From: Eubacterium sp. CAG:841
GTDB taxonomy: Bacteria > Bacillota > Clostridia > Oscillospirales > CAG-272
Length of the DNA: 45,185 bases
NCBI GenBank assembly: GCA_000437375.1
Contig: FR898226.1
Location: 25,720-70,904, forward strand
Direction of reading: 5' to 3'
Below the pieces are notes generated by a model. It was not told the origin of the DNA, did not search any database, and saw only the letters and a program-made list of their open reading frames with translations. Each line of letters opens with the position of its first letter. Positions within the stretch are counted from its first letter, which is position 1. Position numbers and translations under genes: made by a program. Positions 8,239 to 16,942 of this stretch are shown one piece after another.

Positions 8239-9062
8239 AGGACGTTACACTCGGACAGTTCTTTCCGGGAAATTCGATTTTCCATAAAACCGACCCAAGA
8301 ATAAAAATACTTCTTACGATAGCTTATATAGTGGCGATATTTCTTGCCAAAAGCGCAATAGCCTATGCTTTTCTGCTTTTGGTTTCGGTGCTTATGACGG
8401 TTATGTCGAAGATAAAGCTGTCGGTAATACTTAAAGGAATCAAACCGCTTATCTTCGTTGTTATAATAACGGCGATTATAAATGTTTTCTGGTATTCGCC
8501 GCCTGAGGGAACAGAGCCGCTTTTCAGCTTCTGGAAGATAAACATATATCTCGGCGGACTTCTTACGGCGCTGTATATGGCGGTAAGAATACTTTGCCTT
8601 ATACTCGGCACAGGAGTGGTTTTGACTTATACCACATCTCCGATAGCGCTTACCGATGCAATTGAAAGTCTGCTTTCTCCGCTTAAGCTTATAAAGCTTC
8701 CCGTACACGAATTTTCAATGATGATGACGATAGCATTGAGATTCATACCGACGCTTATCGAGGAAACCGATAAAATAATGTCGGCACAAAAGGCTCGCGG
8801 ATCGGATTTTTCCAGCGGCGGACTTATAAAGCGGGCAAAAGCACTTTTGCCTGTGCTTGTTCCGCTGTTTATTTCGGCTTTCCGACGTGCCGATGAGCTT
8901 GCCGTAGCGATGGAGTGCCGTTGTTACAGAGGCGGCGACGGAAGAACGAAGATGACAAAACGCAGACTTTGTCCGGCAGATTTTATTCTTGTCGTATTCT
9001 TCGGCATTTTCATAGCCGGAGTTGTACTGATAAACAGATACTTGCCGTATTATACGGTGTGA
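8232..9062 (+). CDS. ecfT: ECF transporter transmembrane subunit EcfT
   Basis: Membrane scaffold that couples EcfA1A2 ATP hydrolysis to toppling of exchangeable S-components. 276 residues with about five to six hydrophobic segments. The N-terminal GQFFPGNSIFHKTDPRIKI is the standard EcfT start. The two Ala-Arg coupling motifs that dock into the ATPases are seen as AQKARGSDF and AMECRCYRGG. ATG 8232 lies 7 nt after GGAGGTGA. No S-component is adjacent, as expected for a group II module shared by several substrates; thiT elsewhere in this window is a plausible client. Confidence 0.94.
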   Translation: MLKDVTLGQFFPGNSIFHKTDPRIKILLTIAYIVAIFLAKSAIAYAFLLLVSVLMTVMSKIKLSVILKGIKPLIFVVIITAIINVFWYSPPEGTEPLFSFWKINIYLGGLLTALYMAVRILCLILGTGVVLTYTTSPIALTDAIESLLSPLKLIKLPVHEFSMMMTIALRFIPTLIEETDKIMSAQKARGSDFSSGGLIKRAKALLPVLVPLFISAFRRADELAVAMECRCYRGGDGRTKMTKRRLCPADFILVVFFGIFIAGVVLINRYLPYYTV

Positions 9063-9068
9063 GGCAAA

Positions 9069-9809
9069 ATGAAGTATTTATTGAAGCTTTCTTATCTCGG
9101 AACCGCATATGCCGGTTTTCAGGTTCAGCCGAACGGCGACACCGTCCAGGGCAGACTTTGCTCTGCGGCGAAAACCCTTTTCGGCGTTGATTGCGCCGTC
9201 ACGGGTTGCAGCAGAACCGACAGCGGCGTTCATGCAAAGGAATATTATGCCACGCTTGAAGCGGTCGGCGGCGCGGATATTCCTGCGAAGAGACTGCCCA
9301 GAGCCATAAACACATATTTGCCGAAGGATATATCCGTTTCCTGTGCACTGATTGTTCCGGACGATTTTTCGATAAGGAAAAATGTCGTCGGCAAAGAATA
9401 TGAATATATTATTCTGAATACGGCTGTCGGAGATCCGTTCTATACAGGCAGAGCGCTTCATTATTCTCATCATCTTGATGCGGATAAAATGAACGAAGCG
9501 GCAAAGCATTTTGTCGGCAAGCATGATTTTGCGGCATTTATGGCTTCGGGCAGCGACATTGCCGATACGGTAAGGACGGTTTCCGAATGCAGAGCCGAGC
9601 GTGACGGAGATATTGTAAAAATATATATGGCAGCTGACGGATTTCTTTACAATATGGTAAGAATAACTGTCGGTACGCTTATAGAGGTATCTGAGGGGAA
9701 AATAAGCCCCGACGGTATTGATAAAATAATAAATTCAAAGGACAGGACGCTTGCCGGAAGAACTGCTCCTCCGGAAGGACTTTATCTCGGCAAGGTGTTT
9801 TTGAAATAA
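9069..9809 (+). CDS. truA: tRNA pseudouridine(38-40) synthase TruA
   Basis: Isomerises uridines at positions 38-40 of the tRNA anticodon arm. 246 residues, normal length. The catalytic Asp is D51 in GCSRTDSGVHA. Other family motifs are LSYLGTAYAGFQVQPNGDTVQG at the N-terminus, FSIRKNVVGKEYEY, HDFAAFMASG, and FLYNMVRITVGTLIEV. It follows ecfT by 6 nt, the common clostridial ecfA-ecfA-ecfT-truA order. Confidence 0.96.
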   Translation: MKYLLKLSYLGTAYAGFQVQPNGDTVQGRLCSAAKTLFGVDCAVTGCSRTDSGVHAKEYYATLEAVGGADIPAKRLPRAINTYLPKDISVSCALIVPDDFSIRKNVVGKEYEYIILNTAVGDPFYTGRALHYSHHLDADKMNEAAKHFVGKHDFAAFMASGSDIADTVRTVSECRAERDGDIVKIYMAADGFLYNMVRITVGTLIEVSEGKISPDGIDKIINSKDRTLAGRTAPPEGLYLGKVFLK

Positions 9810-9833
9810 ATACTTGCAAAGGAGGATAACGGT

Positions 9834-11045
9834 TTGAACCATAACGACGAAAACAGGGCAATTCCGGAAAGCAATCGGAACGGAGCCGCTTATTTTACAA
9901 AGCTTGCCGAAAAATATCATGTTGCGAAATATGTTATGATCGTTGTCCTCGCGGTTATGATACTTTTTACTGCTATATTCGGCAGCAGTGAGTTGAAATC
10001 TGAGAATTTCAAATACTTTTTCAAGTATTTTCAGATAAATCCGTTTTCGTCATCGGCATCATACAGCGATATCACATTTACGGGAAATCCGGATATGAAG
10101 TTTTCAATGTACAAAGGCGATCTTGTTTCGCTTTGCGACGGAACGATGACGATATATTCAATATCCGGAAGAGTACAGCTTTCTGTCGAGGCGGGTAACG
10201 CGGACACGATAGAGAGCGACGGAAAATATCTTGCGCTTTACAGGCGCGGAGGAAACACCGCAACACTTTACAATTCTTTTTCGGATGTTCATACTATAAA
10301 CTGTAATTATCCTATAACGGATATCGATGTAAGTGCCGACGGCGGATTTGCCGTAGTTACCTCCGAAAAGGATTCAAGATCCTCTGTGCTTGTATACAGC
10401 AAGGCGTTTTCTCTTATATACACGTGGAAATCTGCTGATAAATATGTCTCTTCCGCAGAGCTTTCGGACAACGGCAAATGCATCGGCATTTTCGCTTACG
10501 GAACCGAAAACGGAATTCCGTTCAGTGAGCTTATAGTAAGGAAAACAGGCAGCGATACATCTGTTATTTCGGAAAAATATCGTGGTGAATCGCCGTATTA
10601 TGTTCTTTTTTCCGGCGATGGCGGAGTTATATCAGTTACGGACAAAGCGGTAAGATTTTACTCTCAGAGCGGCGAAAAGCGAGGAGAGAAAATATTCGGA
10701 AAAACTCTTTCCGATGTGTGTTTTTCGGAAGGCAAGCTTGTTTTTGCGCTTGCAGACGCAGGCTATTCGGGAACAAACATTCTGATTATCTCCGATAAAG
10801 GCGAAGAGAAAGAGAGCTTTCGCATTGACGACAGAATATATGCAATACGCTCCGATGAAAGTAATACGGCGTTTCTCGGGTACGGGAAAATATATATAAA
10901 AGGAACTTGCGAAGGAGAGACCGAAATAAGCGGCGGTGCTCTCGATATGTTTGTTCTTGATGAAAACGACGTGCTTCTGTGCTATACTTACGGCACGGAG
11001 CTTGCCAAAATAAGTTCCGCCGGAAAAGGAGGGAAAGATGGTTGA
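9834..11045 (+). CDS. Membrane-anchored DUF5711-like protein (predicted beta-propeller)
   Basis: A 403-residue protein from TTG 9834, with GGAGG 8 nt upstream. One transmembrane segment near residues 33-52 (YVMIVVLAVMILFTAIFGSS) follows a short cytoplasmic N-terminus; the rest would be outside the membrane. The outer part is a series of short beta-rich repeats (FSMYKGDLVSLCDGTMTIYS, IYSISGRVQLSV, VRFYSQSGEKRG), resembling propeller blades with alternating hydrophobic strands. It resembles what I recall as DUF5711, but I cannot confirm that by search. The function is unknown. The gene overlaps the next (CvpA-like) by 8 nt, so the two proteins may act together at the membrane. Confidence 0.6.
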   Translation: MNHNDENRAIPESNRNGAAYFTKLAEKYHVAKYVMIVVLAVMILFTAIFGSSELKSENFKYFFKYFQINPFSSSASYSDITFTGNPDMKFSMYKGDLVSLCDGTMTIYSISGRVQLSVEAGNADTIESDGKYLALYRRGGNTATLYNSFSDVHTINCNYPITDIDVSADGGFAVVTSEKDSRSSVLVYSKAFSLIYTWKSADKYVSSAELSDNGKCIGIFAYGTENGIPFSELIVRKTGSDTSVISEKYRGESPYYVLFSGDGGVISVTDKAVRFYSQSGEKRGEKIFGKTLSDVCFSEGKLVFALADAGYSGTNILIISDKGEEKESFRIDDRIYAIRSDESNTAFLGYGKIYIKGTCEGETEISGGALDMFVLDENDVLLCYTYGTELAKISSAGKGGKDG

Positions 11046-11721
11046 TTTAATTATAGCGGCAATACTTGTTCTTATAATAGCGGTATGCGCCTTTATAGGA
11101 ATGAAAAAGGGCTTTATACGCATGGTTGCGGGATTTGTGGAATACGTTGTGTCTTTCCTTATAGCTTATGTGTTTTGCGGAAAGCTTGCGGTACATGTAA
11201 AGAAACTGCCATTTATAGCAAAGATGATAAGCGACGTGGAAATGCCTTCGCTTGAGGGACTTTCGCTCGGAGAAAAAATTAAATCGGTTATAAGTTATAT
11301 AGTTGACAATGCTATAAAAAACGGCGTGGAATCCACTACCGCAGAAACTACGGCGATAGTTAAAAACTATATAGCGTCAATAATATCCACGGCGATTGCT
11401 TTTGTAGCGCTTTTCGTTATAGCCATGCTTTTGCAAAAACTTATAGCATGGCTGCTCGACCTGGCCGCAAGAGCACCGGGACTGAAGCAGCTCAACGGCG
11501 GGCTCGGATTTCTTTTCGGACTTATGTGCGGGTCGTTCTGGACGTGGTTGCTTTCAAACGGCTTTGCTAAGGCCGTGCTTCCGATTCTTGCGGCTAAATT
11601 TCCGAATACTTTTTCGGAGGATATCGCTTCGGGCGCGGTAATGAAATTCTTTATGAAAATAAATCCCGTTTCTCTTGTCCTCAACTTCCTTACATGGATA
11701 GCGGACAAATTTACGGTGTAA
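11038..11721 (+). CDS. CvpA family membrane protein
   Basis: A 227-residue membrane protein. The N-terminus (DLIIAAILVLIIAVCAFIGMKKGFIRMVAGFVEYVVSFLIAYVF) has the CvpA hallmark: a hydrophobic helix, then a G-x-x-K-G-F turn and a second helix. Two more segments follow (ISTAIAFVALFVIAMLLQKLIAWLLD, and LNGGLGFLFGLMCGSFWTWLLSNG). CvpA of E. coli is needed for colicin V production and for envelope stress tolerance; the molecular role is unclear. ATG preceded by AAGGAGGG. Confidence 0.8.
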   Translation: MVDLIIAAILVLIIAVCAFIGMKKGFIRMVAGFVEYVVSFLIAYVFCGKLAVHVKKLPFIAKMISDVEMPSLEGLSLGEKIKSVISYIVDNAIKNGVESTTAETTAIVKNYIASIISTAIAFVALFVIAMLLQKLIAWLLDLAARAPGLKQLNGGLGFLFGLMCGSFWTWLLSNGFAKAVLPILAAKFPNTFSEDIASGAVMKFFMKINPVSLVLNFLTWIADKFTV

Positions 11722-11734
11722 AAAAATAAATGCG

Positions 11735-11760
11735 TCGGCGGCGCGAAAAAAATCCGCCGA
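11735..11760 (+). other. Intercistronic hairpin before the Clp ATPase gene
   Basis: TCGGCGG (11735-11741) pairs with CCGCCGA (11754-11760) around an A-rich loop. There is no T tract, so it looks like an mRNA processing or stabilising element or a weak attenuator rather than a terminator. Confidence 0.4.
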
Positions 11761-11776
11761 GAACGGAACGAAAACT

Positions 11777-14092
11777 ATGCAATTATGTTCAAGATGCCAT
11801 AAACGTATGGCGGTGGTATTCGTCACCAGACTTGAAAACGGCGAAACAAAAAATGAAGGTCTTTGCCTTAAATGCGCTAAGGAACTTGAAATACCTCAGG
11901 TAAATGATATCCTTGAAAAAATGGGCATATCGGATGAGGATCTTGAAAATATGGAAAACGAGATAGGTTCGATGCTTCCGACTGAAGGCAACGATACGGA
12001 TCCTGACGATTCCGCATCAAGAGCGCCTGCTGTTGATTTTGAAAAGCTGTTCGGTCCGATACCCGGTTTTCCGATGCCGAAGGCAAACGGCGGAGAAAAG
12101 AAAAAAGAAAATCAGTCGACTTCTCCGAAAAACGGAGAAAAGAAAAAGCCGCAGAGGAAGTTCCTTCCGATGTACTGCCGGGATCTTACTTCCGACGCGA
12201 GAGCCGGGAAGCTTGATCGCGTTATAGGTAGGGACAAAGAAGTTACGAGGATGCTCCAGATACTCACCCGACGTCAGAAAAACAATCCGTGCCTTATAGG
12301 CGAGGCGGGCGTCGGTAAGACCGCGATAGCAGAAGCGCTTGCTCAGCGTATAGCCGAAGGTAAAGTACCGTATAAACTTCGTGACAAAGAAGTTCACCTT
12401 CTTGATCTTACTTCTCTCGTTGCCGGAACGCAGTTCAGAGGTCAGTTTGAAAGCCGGATAAAGGGGCTTATAGAAGAGGTTAAAGCGCTCGGAAACATAA
12501 TTCTTGTGATAGACGAGGTTCACAGTATTGTTGGCGTAGGCGATTCGGAGGGAAGTATGAACGCGGCCAATATCTTAAAGCCTGCGCTTTCGAGGGGCGA
12601 GGTTCAGATAATAGGCGCTACAACTCTTGCAGAATACAGAAAGTATATAGAAAAAGACACAGCTCTTGAAAGACGTTTCCAGCCTATAATGGTAGAGGAG
12701 CCTTCAATAGCGGATGCCAAGAAGATACTTGAAGGTATAAAAAATTATTACGAAACTTACCACAAGATACACATATCGGACGAGATAGTCGGCAGGGCAG
12801 TCGAGCTTTCGGAAAGATATATAACCGACAGATTTCTGCCTGATAAGGCGATAGACTTGCTTGATGAAGCGGCGTCGCATGTCGCAATGAATTCTCCCGT
12901 TGTGGAAAGAGTTTCGGAAGTTGAAAAACAGCTTGCCGAGCTTAAAGCAGAAGCGGAAGAACTTGAAAACAATCCGCCTGCTGCCGATGCTGACGAAAAA
13001 ACTCTTGCCGAGCATTATGAAAAAGCCGCAAAGATAAAGTCGAAACGTATGCAGGACGAGGAAGAATACGAAGAGCTTAAAAACAAACTGGCAACTGTTG
13101 AGCTTGATATAAATGCTCTTGCCGAAGTGATAGAGGTTTGGACGGGGATTCCCTCAGGCTCTGTTACGGTAAGCGAATTTGAGCGTCTTGCCGGACTTTC
13201 CGACAGAATGAAATCCCGTATTATCGGGCAGGACGCAGCGGTTGATGCTGTCTGTCGGGCGATAAAAAGAAGCAGAGCGGGAGTTGTTTATAAGCGCAAG
13301 CCGGCTTCGTTTATATTTGCAGGTCCTACGGGTGTAGGAAAAACCGAGCTTGTAAAGGTGCTTGCGGCGGATCTTTTCTCGACTCCGGACGCACTTATAA
13401 GACTTGATATGTCAGAGTACATGGAAAAACATACAGTATCAAGACTTATCGGTTCGCCTCCCGGTTATGTGGGATATGACGAGGCAGGACAGCTTACCGA
13501 AAAAATACGCCGTAAACCTTATTCTGTCGTACTGTTTGACGAAATCGAAAAAGCACATCCCGATGTGCTGAACATCCTTCTTCAGATACTTGACGACGGA
13601 CGTATAACGGACGCTCACGGCAAAGAAGTGAAGTTTGATAACTGCATAATCGTAATGACGACAAATGCGGGAAGCTCAACAGGCAAAAACAATGCCGGCT
13701 TCGGATCGACAACGCAGGAGATATCGGAGGCTCGTACCGAAAAGGCGCTTTCTGAATTTCTTCGTCCGGAGTTCATAAACCGTGTGGACGAGATCATAAC
13801 GTTCCGTTCGCTTTCGCAGGATGACTTTGTAAAGATTGCCGCCATAATGATGGGAGATCTCAAAAAAGCGGTTGCGGAGCACGGTCTTGACCTTTCGTGG
13901 ACGGATGCGGCTCTTAAATATATTGCGGAAAAGTCTTATTCTGTCAAGTTCGGCGCACGCAATATGCGCAGGTTTATAACGAAAAACGTTGAAGATCCTG
14001 CGGCGGAGAAGCTCATAAACGGATATGCAAACGGTTATAAACTGATAGAAGTTGACTCGGACGGCGAAACGCTGACGGTTGATGTAAAATGA
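11777..14092 (+). CDS. ClpE-type Clp protease ATP-binding subunit with N-terminal zinc finger
   Basis: A 771-residue HSP100 unfoldase with two AAA+ modules that would feed substrates to ClpP. Instead of ClpN repeats it begins with a four-Cys zinc-ribbon, C4-x2-C7 and C30-x2-C33, as in ClpE and McsA. An acidic linker (35-125) follows. AAA1 has GEAGVGKTA and ILVIDEVHSIVG; a short UVR/M-like coiled coil (about 375-440) has EKQLAELKAEAEEL; AAA2 has GPTGVGKTE and VLFDEIEKAHPD; the C-terminal D2-small domain follows. Where the ClpP-docking loop ([ILV]GF) is expected there is AGF (640-642). I call it ClpE-like; clpC is the usual automatic name. The ribosome binding site is weak. No CtsR gene, McsAB gene or CtsR operator was seen nearby. 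Confidence 0.88.
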   Translation: MQLCSRCHKRMAVVFVTRLENGETKNEGLCLKCAKELEIPQVNDILEKMGISDEDLENMENEIGSMLPTEGNDTDPDDSASRAPAVDFEKLFGPIPGFPMPKANGGEKKKENQSTSPKNGEKKKPQRKFLPMYCRDLTSDARAGKLDRVIGRDKEVTRMLQILTRRQKNNPCLIGEAGVGKTAIAEALAQRIAEGKVPYKLRDKEVHLLDLTSLVAGTQFRGQFESRIKGLIEEVKALGNIILVIDEVHSIVGVGDSEGSMNAANILKPALSRGEVQIIGATTLAEYRKYIEKDTALERRFQPIMVEEPSIADAKKILEGIKNYYETYHKIHISDEIVGRAVELSERYITDRFLPDKAIDLLDEAASHVAMNSPVVERVSEVEKQLAELKAEAEELENNPPAADADEKTLAEHYEKAAKIKSKRMQDEEEYEELKNKLATVELDINALAEVIEVWTGIPSGSVTVSEFERLAGLSDRMKSRIIGQDAAVDAVCRAIKRSRAGVVYKRKPASFIFAGPTGVGKTELVKVLAADLFSTPDALIRLDMSEYMEKHTVSRLIGSPPGYVGYDEAGQLTEKIRRKPYSVVLFDEIEKAHPDVLNILLQILDDGRITDAHGKEVKFDNCIIVMTTNAGSSTGKNNAGFGSTTQEISEARTEKALSEFLRPEFINRVDEIITFRSLSQDDFVKIAAIMMGDLKKAVAEHGLDLSWTDAALKYIAEKSYSVKFGARNMRRFITKNVEDPAAEKLINGYANGYKLIEVDSDGETLTVDVK

Positions 14093-14122
14093 GAAAATAA
14101 AAAAGGGTAAGGATTATTGAAA

Positions 14123-14392
14123 ATGAACGCAGTTGTAATAGTAACAGGTAAAGACAATAAAGGAATAGTGGCAAAAGTTTCTTCGAAATGCCTTGAATAC
14201 GGTGCCAATATCGCAGATATATCGCAAACGGTTATGAGCGGATATTTCGCCATGATACTACTGGTCGAAACAGACGGACTGAAATCGACATTTCCAGAAT
14301 TTGTTGACGCAATGGAGGCGCTCGGCGGTGACAGCGGACTTGTGATAAAGGTTATGCACGAGGACATTTTCAACTCGATGCATCGTATATAA
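14123..14392 (+). CDS. ACT-domain protein (UPF0237 family)
   Basis: A single ACT domain of 89 residues: AVVIVTGKDNKGIVAKVSSKCLEYGANIADISQTVMSGYFAMI, with the usual beta-alpha-beta pattern and the glycine-rich D-x-x-GIV turn that binds small ligands, often amino acids. I chose ATG 14123 because AAGGA ends 9 nt before it; a TTG at 14117 is too close. It sits 18 nt before the DUF711 gene. The same pairing is known from streptococci and other Firmicutes, which suggests the ACT protein regulates or partners the larger one. Confidence 0.88.
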   Translation: MNAVVIVTGKDNKGIVAKVSSKCLEYGANIADISQTVMSGYFAMILLVETDGLKSTFPEFVDAMEALGGDSGLVIKVMHEDIFNSMHRI

Positions 14393-14410
14393 TGCACGGA
14401 GGGGCCTGTT

Positions 14411-15772
14411 ATGATTGAGAGAAACGATATTGCCGAAACGCTGAAAATGATAGAGCATGACCACCTTGACATCCGTACGGTGACGATAGGCGTGTCATTG
14501 CTTGACTGCGCGTCTTCCGACGCAAAAATATTTGCGGATAAGATATACGACAAGATAACGAGAACAGCCGAAAGACTCGTGCCCGTATGTGCTGAAATTG
14601 AAAAAACTTATGGTATTCCGATAATAAACAAGCGCGTTTCCATTACTCCGATTGCAATAGCGGGAGCTTCGCTTGGCAAGAGCGAGGATTTTGTTCTTGC
14701 GGCGAAAGCGCTCGACAAGGCGGCGCATACCGTGGGCATAAACTTTATCGGCGGATACAGCGCACTTGTTCAGAAGGGAATGACCGAAGGCGACAGACGC
14801 TTTCTGCTTTCGATTCCGCAGGCGCTTGCTGAAACGGAAATAGTCTGCTCATCGGTTAATGTAGGTTCGACAAAAGCCGGAATAAATATGGATGCAGTGA
14901 AGCTTATGGGAACGATAGTACGCGAAGCTGCCGAAAAAACGGCTGACAACAACTGTATGGCGTGCGCCAAGCTTGTAGTCTTCTGCAATGCTCCTGACGA
15001 TAACCCGTTTATGGCGGGAGCATTTCACGGAGTAGGTGAAGGTGAATCGGTTATAAACGTCGGCGTTTCAGGTCCGGGAGTTGTATGCTCTGCAATAAAA
15101 TCAAAACCGGGCGCATCGGTTACGGAGATATCCGAAACCGTAAAACGTACTGCGTTCAAGATAACGCGCGTTGGTCAGCTCGTTGCCAAAGAAGCAAGCA
15201 GAAGACTCGGAATTCCTTTCGGAATAGTCGATCTTTCGCTTGCTCCGACTCCTGCAATAGGCGACTCTGTTGCGAGAACGCTTGAAGCTATGGGACTTGA
15301 AAGCTGTGGTTGCTGCGGAACCACTGCCGCACTCGCACTCCTCAACGACGCCGTTAAAAAGGGAGGAGTTATGGCTTCGTCAAGCGTGGGCGGACTTTCT
15401 GGTGCGTTTATTCCCGTATCGGAAGATGAAGGAATGATAGCCGCTGCAAAGAGCGGATGCCTTACTATAGAAAAACTTGAAGCCATGACTGCCGTATGTT
15501 CGGTAGGTCTTGACATGATAGCTGTTCCCGGCGATACAAGCGCAGCCGTTATTTCGGGTATGATAGCCGACGAGGCTGCAATCGGTATGATAAACGGAAA
15601 AACCACTGCGGTAAGAGTTATTCCCGCAATAGGCAAAAAGGCGGGAGATATGATATCGTTCGGAGGGCTTCTCGGTGAAGCTCCGATAATGGCGGTAAAT
15701 ACTGCAAGTCCTGAAATGTTTATATCGCGCGGAGGGAAAATACCAGCTCCTATACATTCACTCAAAAACTGA
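14411..15772 (+). CDS. PFL family protein (UPF0210/DUF711)
   Basis: A 453-residue protein of the DUF711 family, named for a fold related to pyruvate formate-lyase. Recognisable stretches are RTVTIGVSLLDCA, GGYSALVQKGMT, SSVNVGSTKAGINMDAV, NPFMAGAFHGVGEGESVINVGVSGPGVV, LAPTPAIGDSVA, and the C-terminal PVSEDEGMIAA and GGKIPAPIHSLKN. The biochemical activity is unproven. I see no glycyl-radical motif (RVxGY), so it should not be a true PFL. GGAGGGG precedes the ATG. Forms a two-gene unit with the ACT protein. Confidence 0.9.
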   Translation: MIERNDIAETLKMIEHDHLDIRTVTIGVSLLDCASSDAKIFADKIYDKITRTAERLVPVCAEIEKTYGIPIINKRVSITPIAIAGASLGKSEDFVLAAKALDKAAHTVGINFIGGYSALVQKGMTEGDRRFLLSIPQALAETEIVCSSVNVGSTKAGINMDAVKLMGTIVREAAEKTADNNCMACAKLVVFCNAPDDNPFMAGAFHGVGEGESVINVGVSGPGVVCSAIKSKPGASVTEISETVKRTAFKITRVGQLVAKEASRRLGIPFGIVDLSLAPTPAIGDSVARTLEAMGLESCGCCGTTAALALLNDAVKKGGVMASSSVGGLSGAFIPVSEDEGMIAAAKSGCLTIEKLEAMTAVCSVGLDMIAVPGDTSAAVISGMIADEAAIGMINGKTTAVRVIPAIGKKAGDMISFGGLLGEAPIMAVNTASPEMFISRGGKIPAPIHSLKN

Positions 15773-15829
15773 CTTATTTATTTGTGAAAAGGTACATATT
15801 GAAGCGAACATTTCTATTTATTATTACTC

Positions 15830-15858
15830 TTGATTCTTTTTAATAAAATATGTATAAT
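15830..15858 (+). promoter_or_regulatory. Promoter of the LamG lipoprotein/M6 protease pair
   Basis: TTGATT (15830-15835), a 17-bp spacer and a perfect TATAAT (15853-15858) preceded by TG. Transcription would begin near 15865, giving a leader of about 60 nt. Confidence 0.6.
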
Positions 15859-15870
15859 AATAAAGACCTG

Positions 15871-15893
15871 ATATTGGCCGTTTTCGGCAATAT
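15871..15893 (+). other. 5' leader hairpin of the lipoprotein mRNA
   Basis: ATATTGGCCG (15871-15880) can pair with CGGCAATAT (15885-15893) across a TTTT loop, with one bulged G. It lies between the predicted transcription start and the ribosome binding site, so it would form close to the 5' end and may protect the mRNA. Confidence 0.4.
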
Positions 15894-15925
15894 AGTATGA
15901 ATTAAAATTTCGGAGGGAACAACAA

Positions 15926-16903
15926 ATGAAAAGAATTATCGCTCTTTTGATCGTTTTTGCTCTTGCTTTGAGTTTTGCGGCTTGTACCGGAAGTGGTAAC
16001 AACAACACTACCGATTCGACAACCACAGAAGGAACACAGCAGACAACTACTACGACCACAGCAGAAACAACAACTTCGGCTACGACAACTATAACCACCA
16101 CAACGACAACGAAGGAAACAACCACAACCACTCCCGTTGTTGTAACAACAACGGATTCCGGCAAGGTTGAAATGCCGGAAGGTGTAAAGTCTGTTATAGA
16201 CGTAACATTTGCTGACGGTAAGATGACAGATGCTTGCGGAACAATGAGTTTTGAGCTCAGAAACGGTGCCAAGATTGAAAAAACAACAGTAAAGCACAAG
16301 GATCGCGAATATACAGTAGACGCTCTTACGGTAACTGCTGTAGGTCAGTCCGCAATGGGCACGCTCAACGATGTCAAAACAATTGCTTCTGCACAGGAAT
16401 TCTACAGCAGAGACTTCTCGTTCGAAGCTTTCTATATCAACAATGACCGTACATCAAGGCTGGCGAGTGCTGTTATGTGCGCAACCGAAAAGGTCGGCAG
16501 CAACTCTTGCGGCGTAGGTATAGCAGATGATAAGGGCAGTCCTTATTTCTGCATAGGTGCAGGCAGAAACTATCAGTTCTGCAAATCCGGAATAACGGTA
16601 GCTAAGGGTGAGCTTATACACGTTATAGGCGTTTATGATCCTACGAATTCAGAACTCAGAATTTATGTAAATGGCAGTCTTGCAAACATTACTCCTATCA
16701 ACGGCGCAAAGATTCTTGCAATTCAGAACGATAAACTTACAAATCAGATTGGTTTTGGAACGGATACAAGCGTAAGTACAACCGCTTATGACTTTCCGGC
16801 TTCCGCATATACTCTTGTAAGAGCTAATATGTATGACTGTGCTGTTACAGACGAACAGGCTACGGCAATCTACAAGTATGCAGTAGCATCTCTTGCAAAG
16901 TAA
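15926..16903 (+). CDS. Thr-rich lipoprotein with LamG/concanavalin-like domain
   Basis: A 325-residue exported protein. The N-terminus is a lipoprotein signal (KR, hydrophobic stretch, FAAC with C20 as the lipidated residue). Residues about 27-75 are a low-complexity linker dominated by Thr, likely an extended and perhaps glycosylated stalk. The remaining 240 residues look like a LamG/Laminin_G_3 beta-sandwich: FSFEAFYINND, CGVGIADDKG, ELIHVIGVYDPTNSELRIYVNGSL and the closing YDCAVTDEQATAIY are the usual strand and D-x-x-LRIYVNG hallmarks. Such domains bind carbohydrates or proteins. GGAGGG precedes the ATG. Only 39 nt and no terminator separate it from the metalloprotease gene, so the two are probably co-expressed at the cell surface. 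Confidence 0.8.
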   Translation: MKRIIALLIVFALALSFAACTGSGNNNTTDSTTTEGTQQTTTTTTAETTTSATTTITTTTTTKETTTTTPVVVTTTDSGKVEMPEGVKSVIDVTFADGKMTDACGTMSFELRNGAKIEKTTVKHKDREYTVDALTVTAVGQSAMGTLNDVKTIASAQEFYSRDFSFEAFYINNDRTSRLASAVMCATEKVGSNSCGVGIADDKGSPYFCIGAGRNYQFCKSGITVAKGELIHVIGVYDPTNSELRIYVNGSLANITPINGAKILAIQNDKLTNQIGFGTDTSVSTTAYDFPASAYTLVRANMYDCAVTDEQATAIYKYAVASLAK

Positions 16904-16942
16904 TTATATTTTCTCAGGATTGGAAATAAGGAATAATTGTAA

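Noticed and set aside
14411..15772. DUF711 protein as a pyruvate formate-lyase or its activating partner
   Set aside because: No glycyl-radical motif, and the length (453) is far below PFL; the family name is historic.
16000..16160. ACA/ACT/ACC-rich tract considered as a DNA repeat or phase-variable microsatellite
   Set aside because: The Thr codons are mixed with no fixed repeat unit, so slippage is unlikely. It is a protein-level linker.
15814..16299. Minus-strand open frame with long Val runs opposite the lipoprotein gene
   Set aside because: It is the mirror of the Thr-rich linker (ACN codons read as Val/Val-like in reverse). It has no ribosome binding site or family resemblance.
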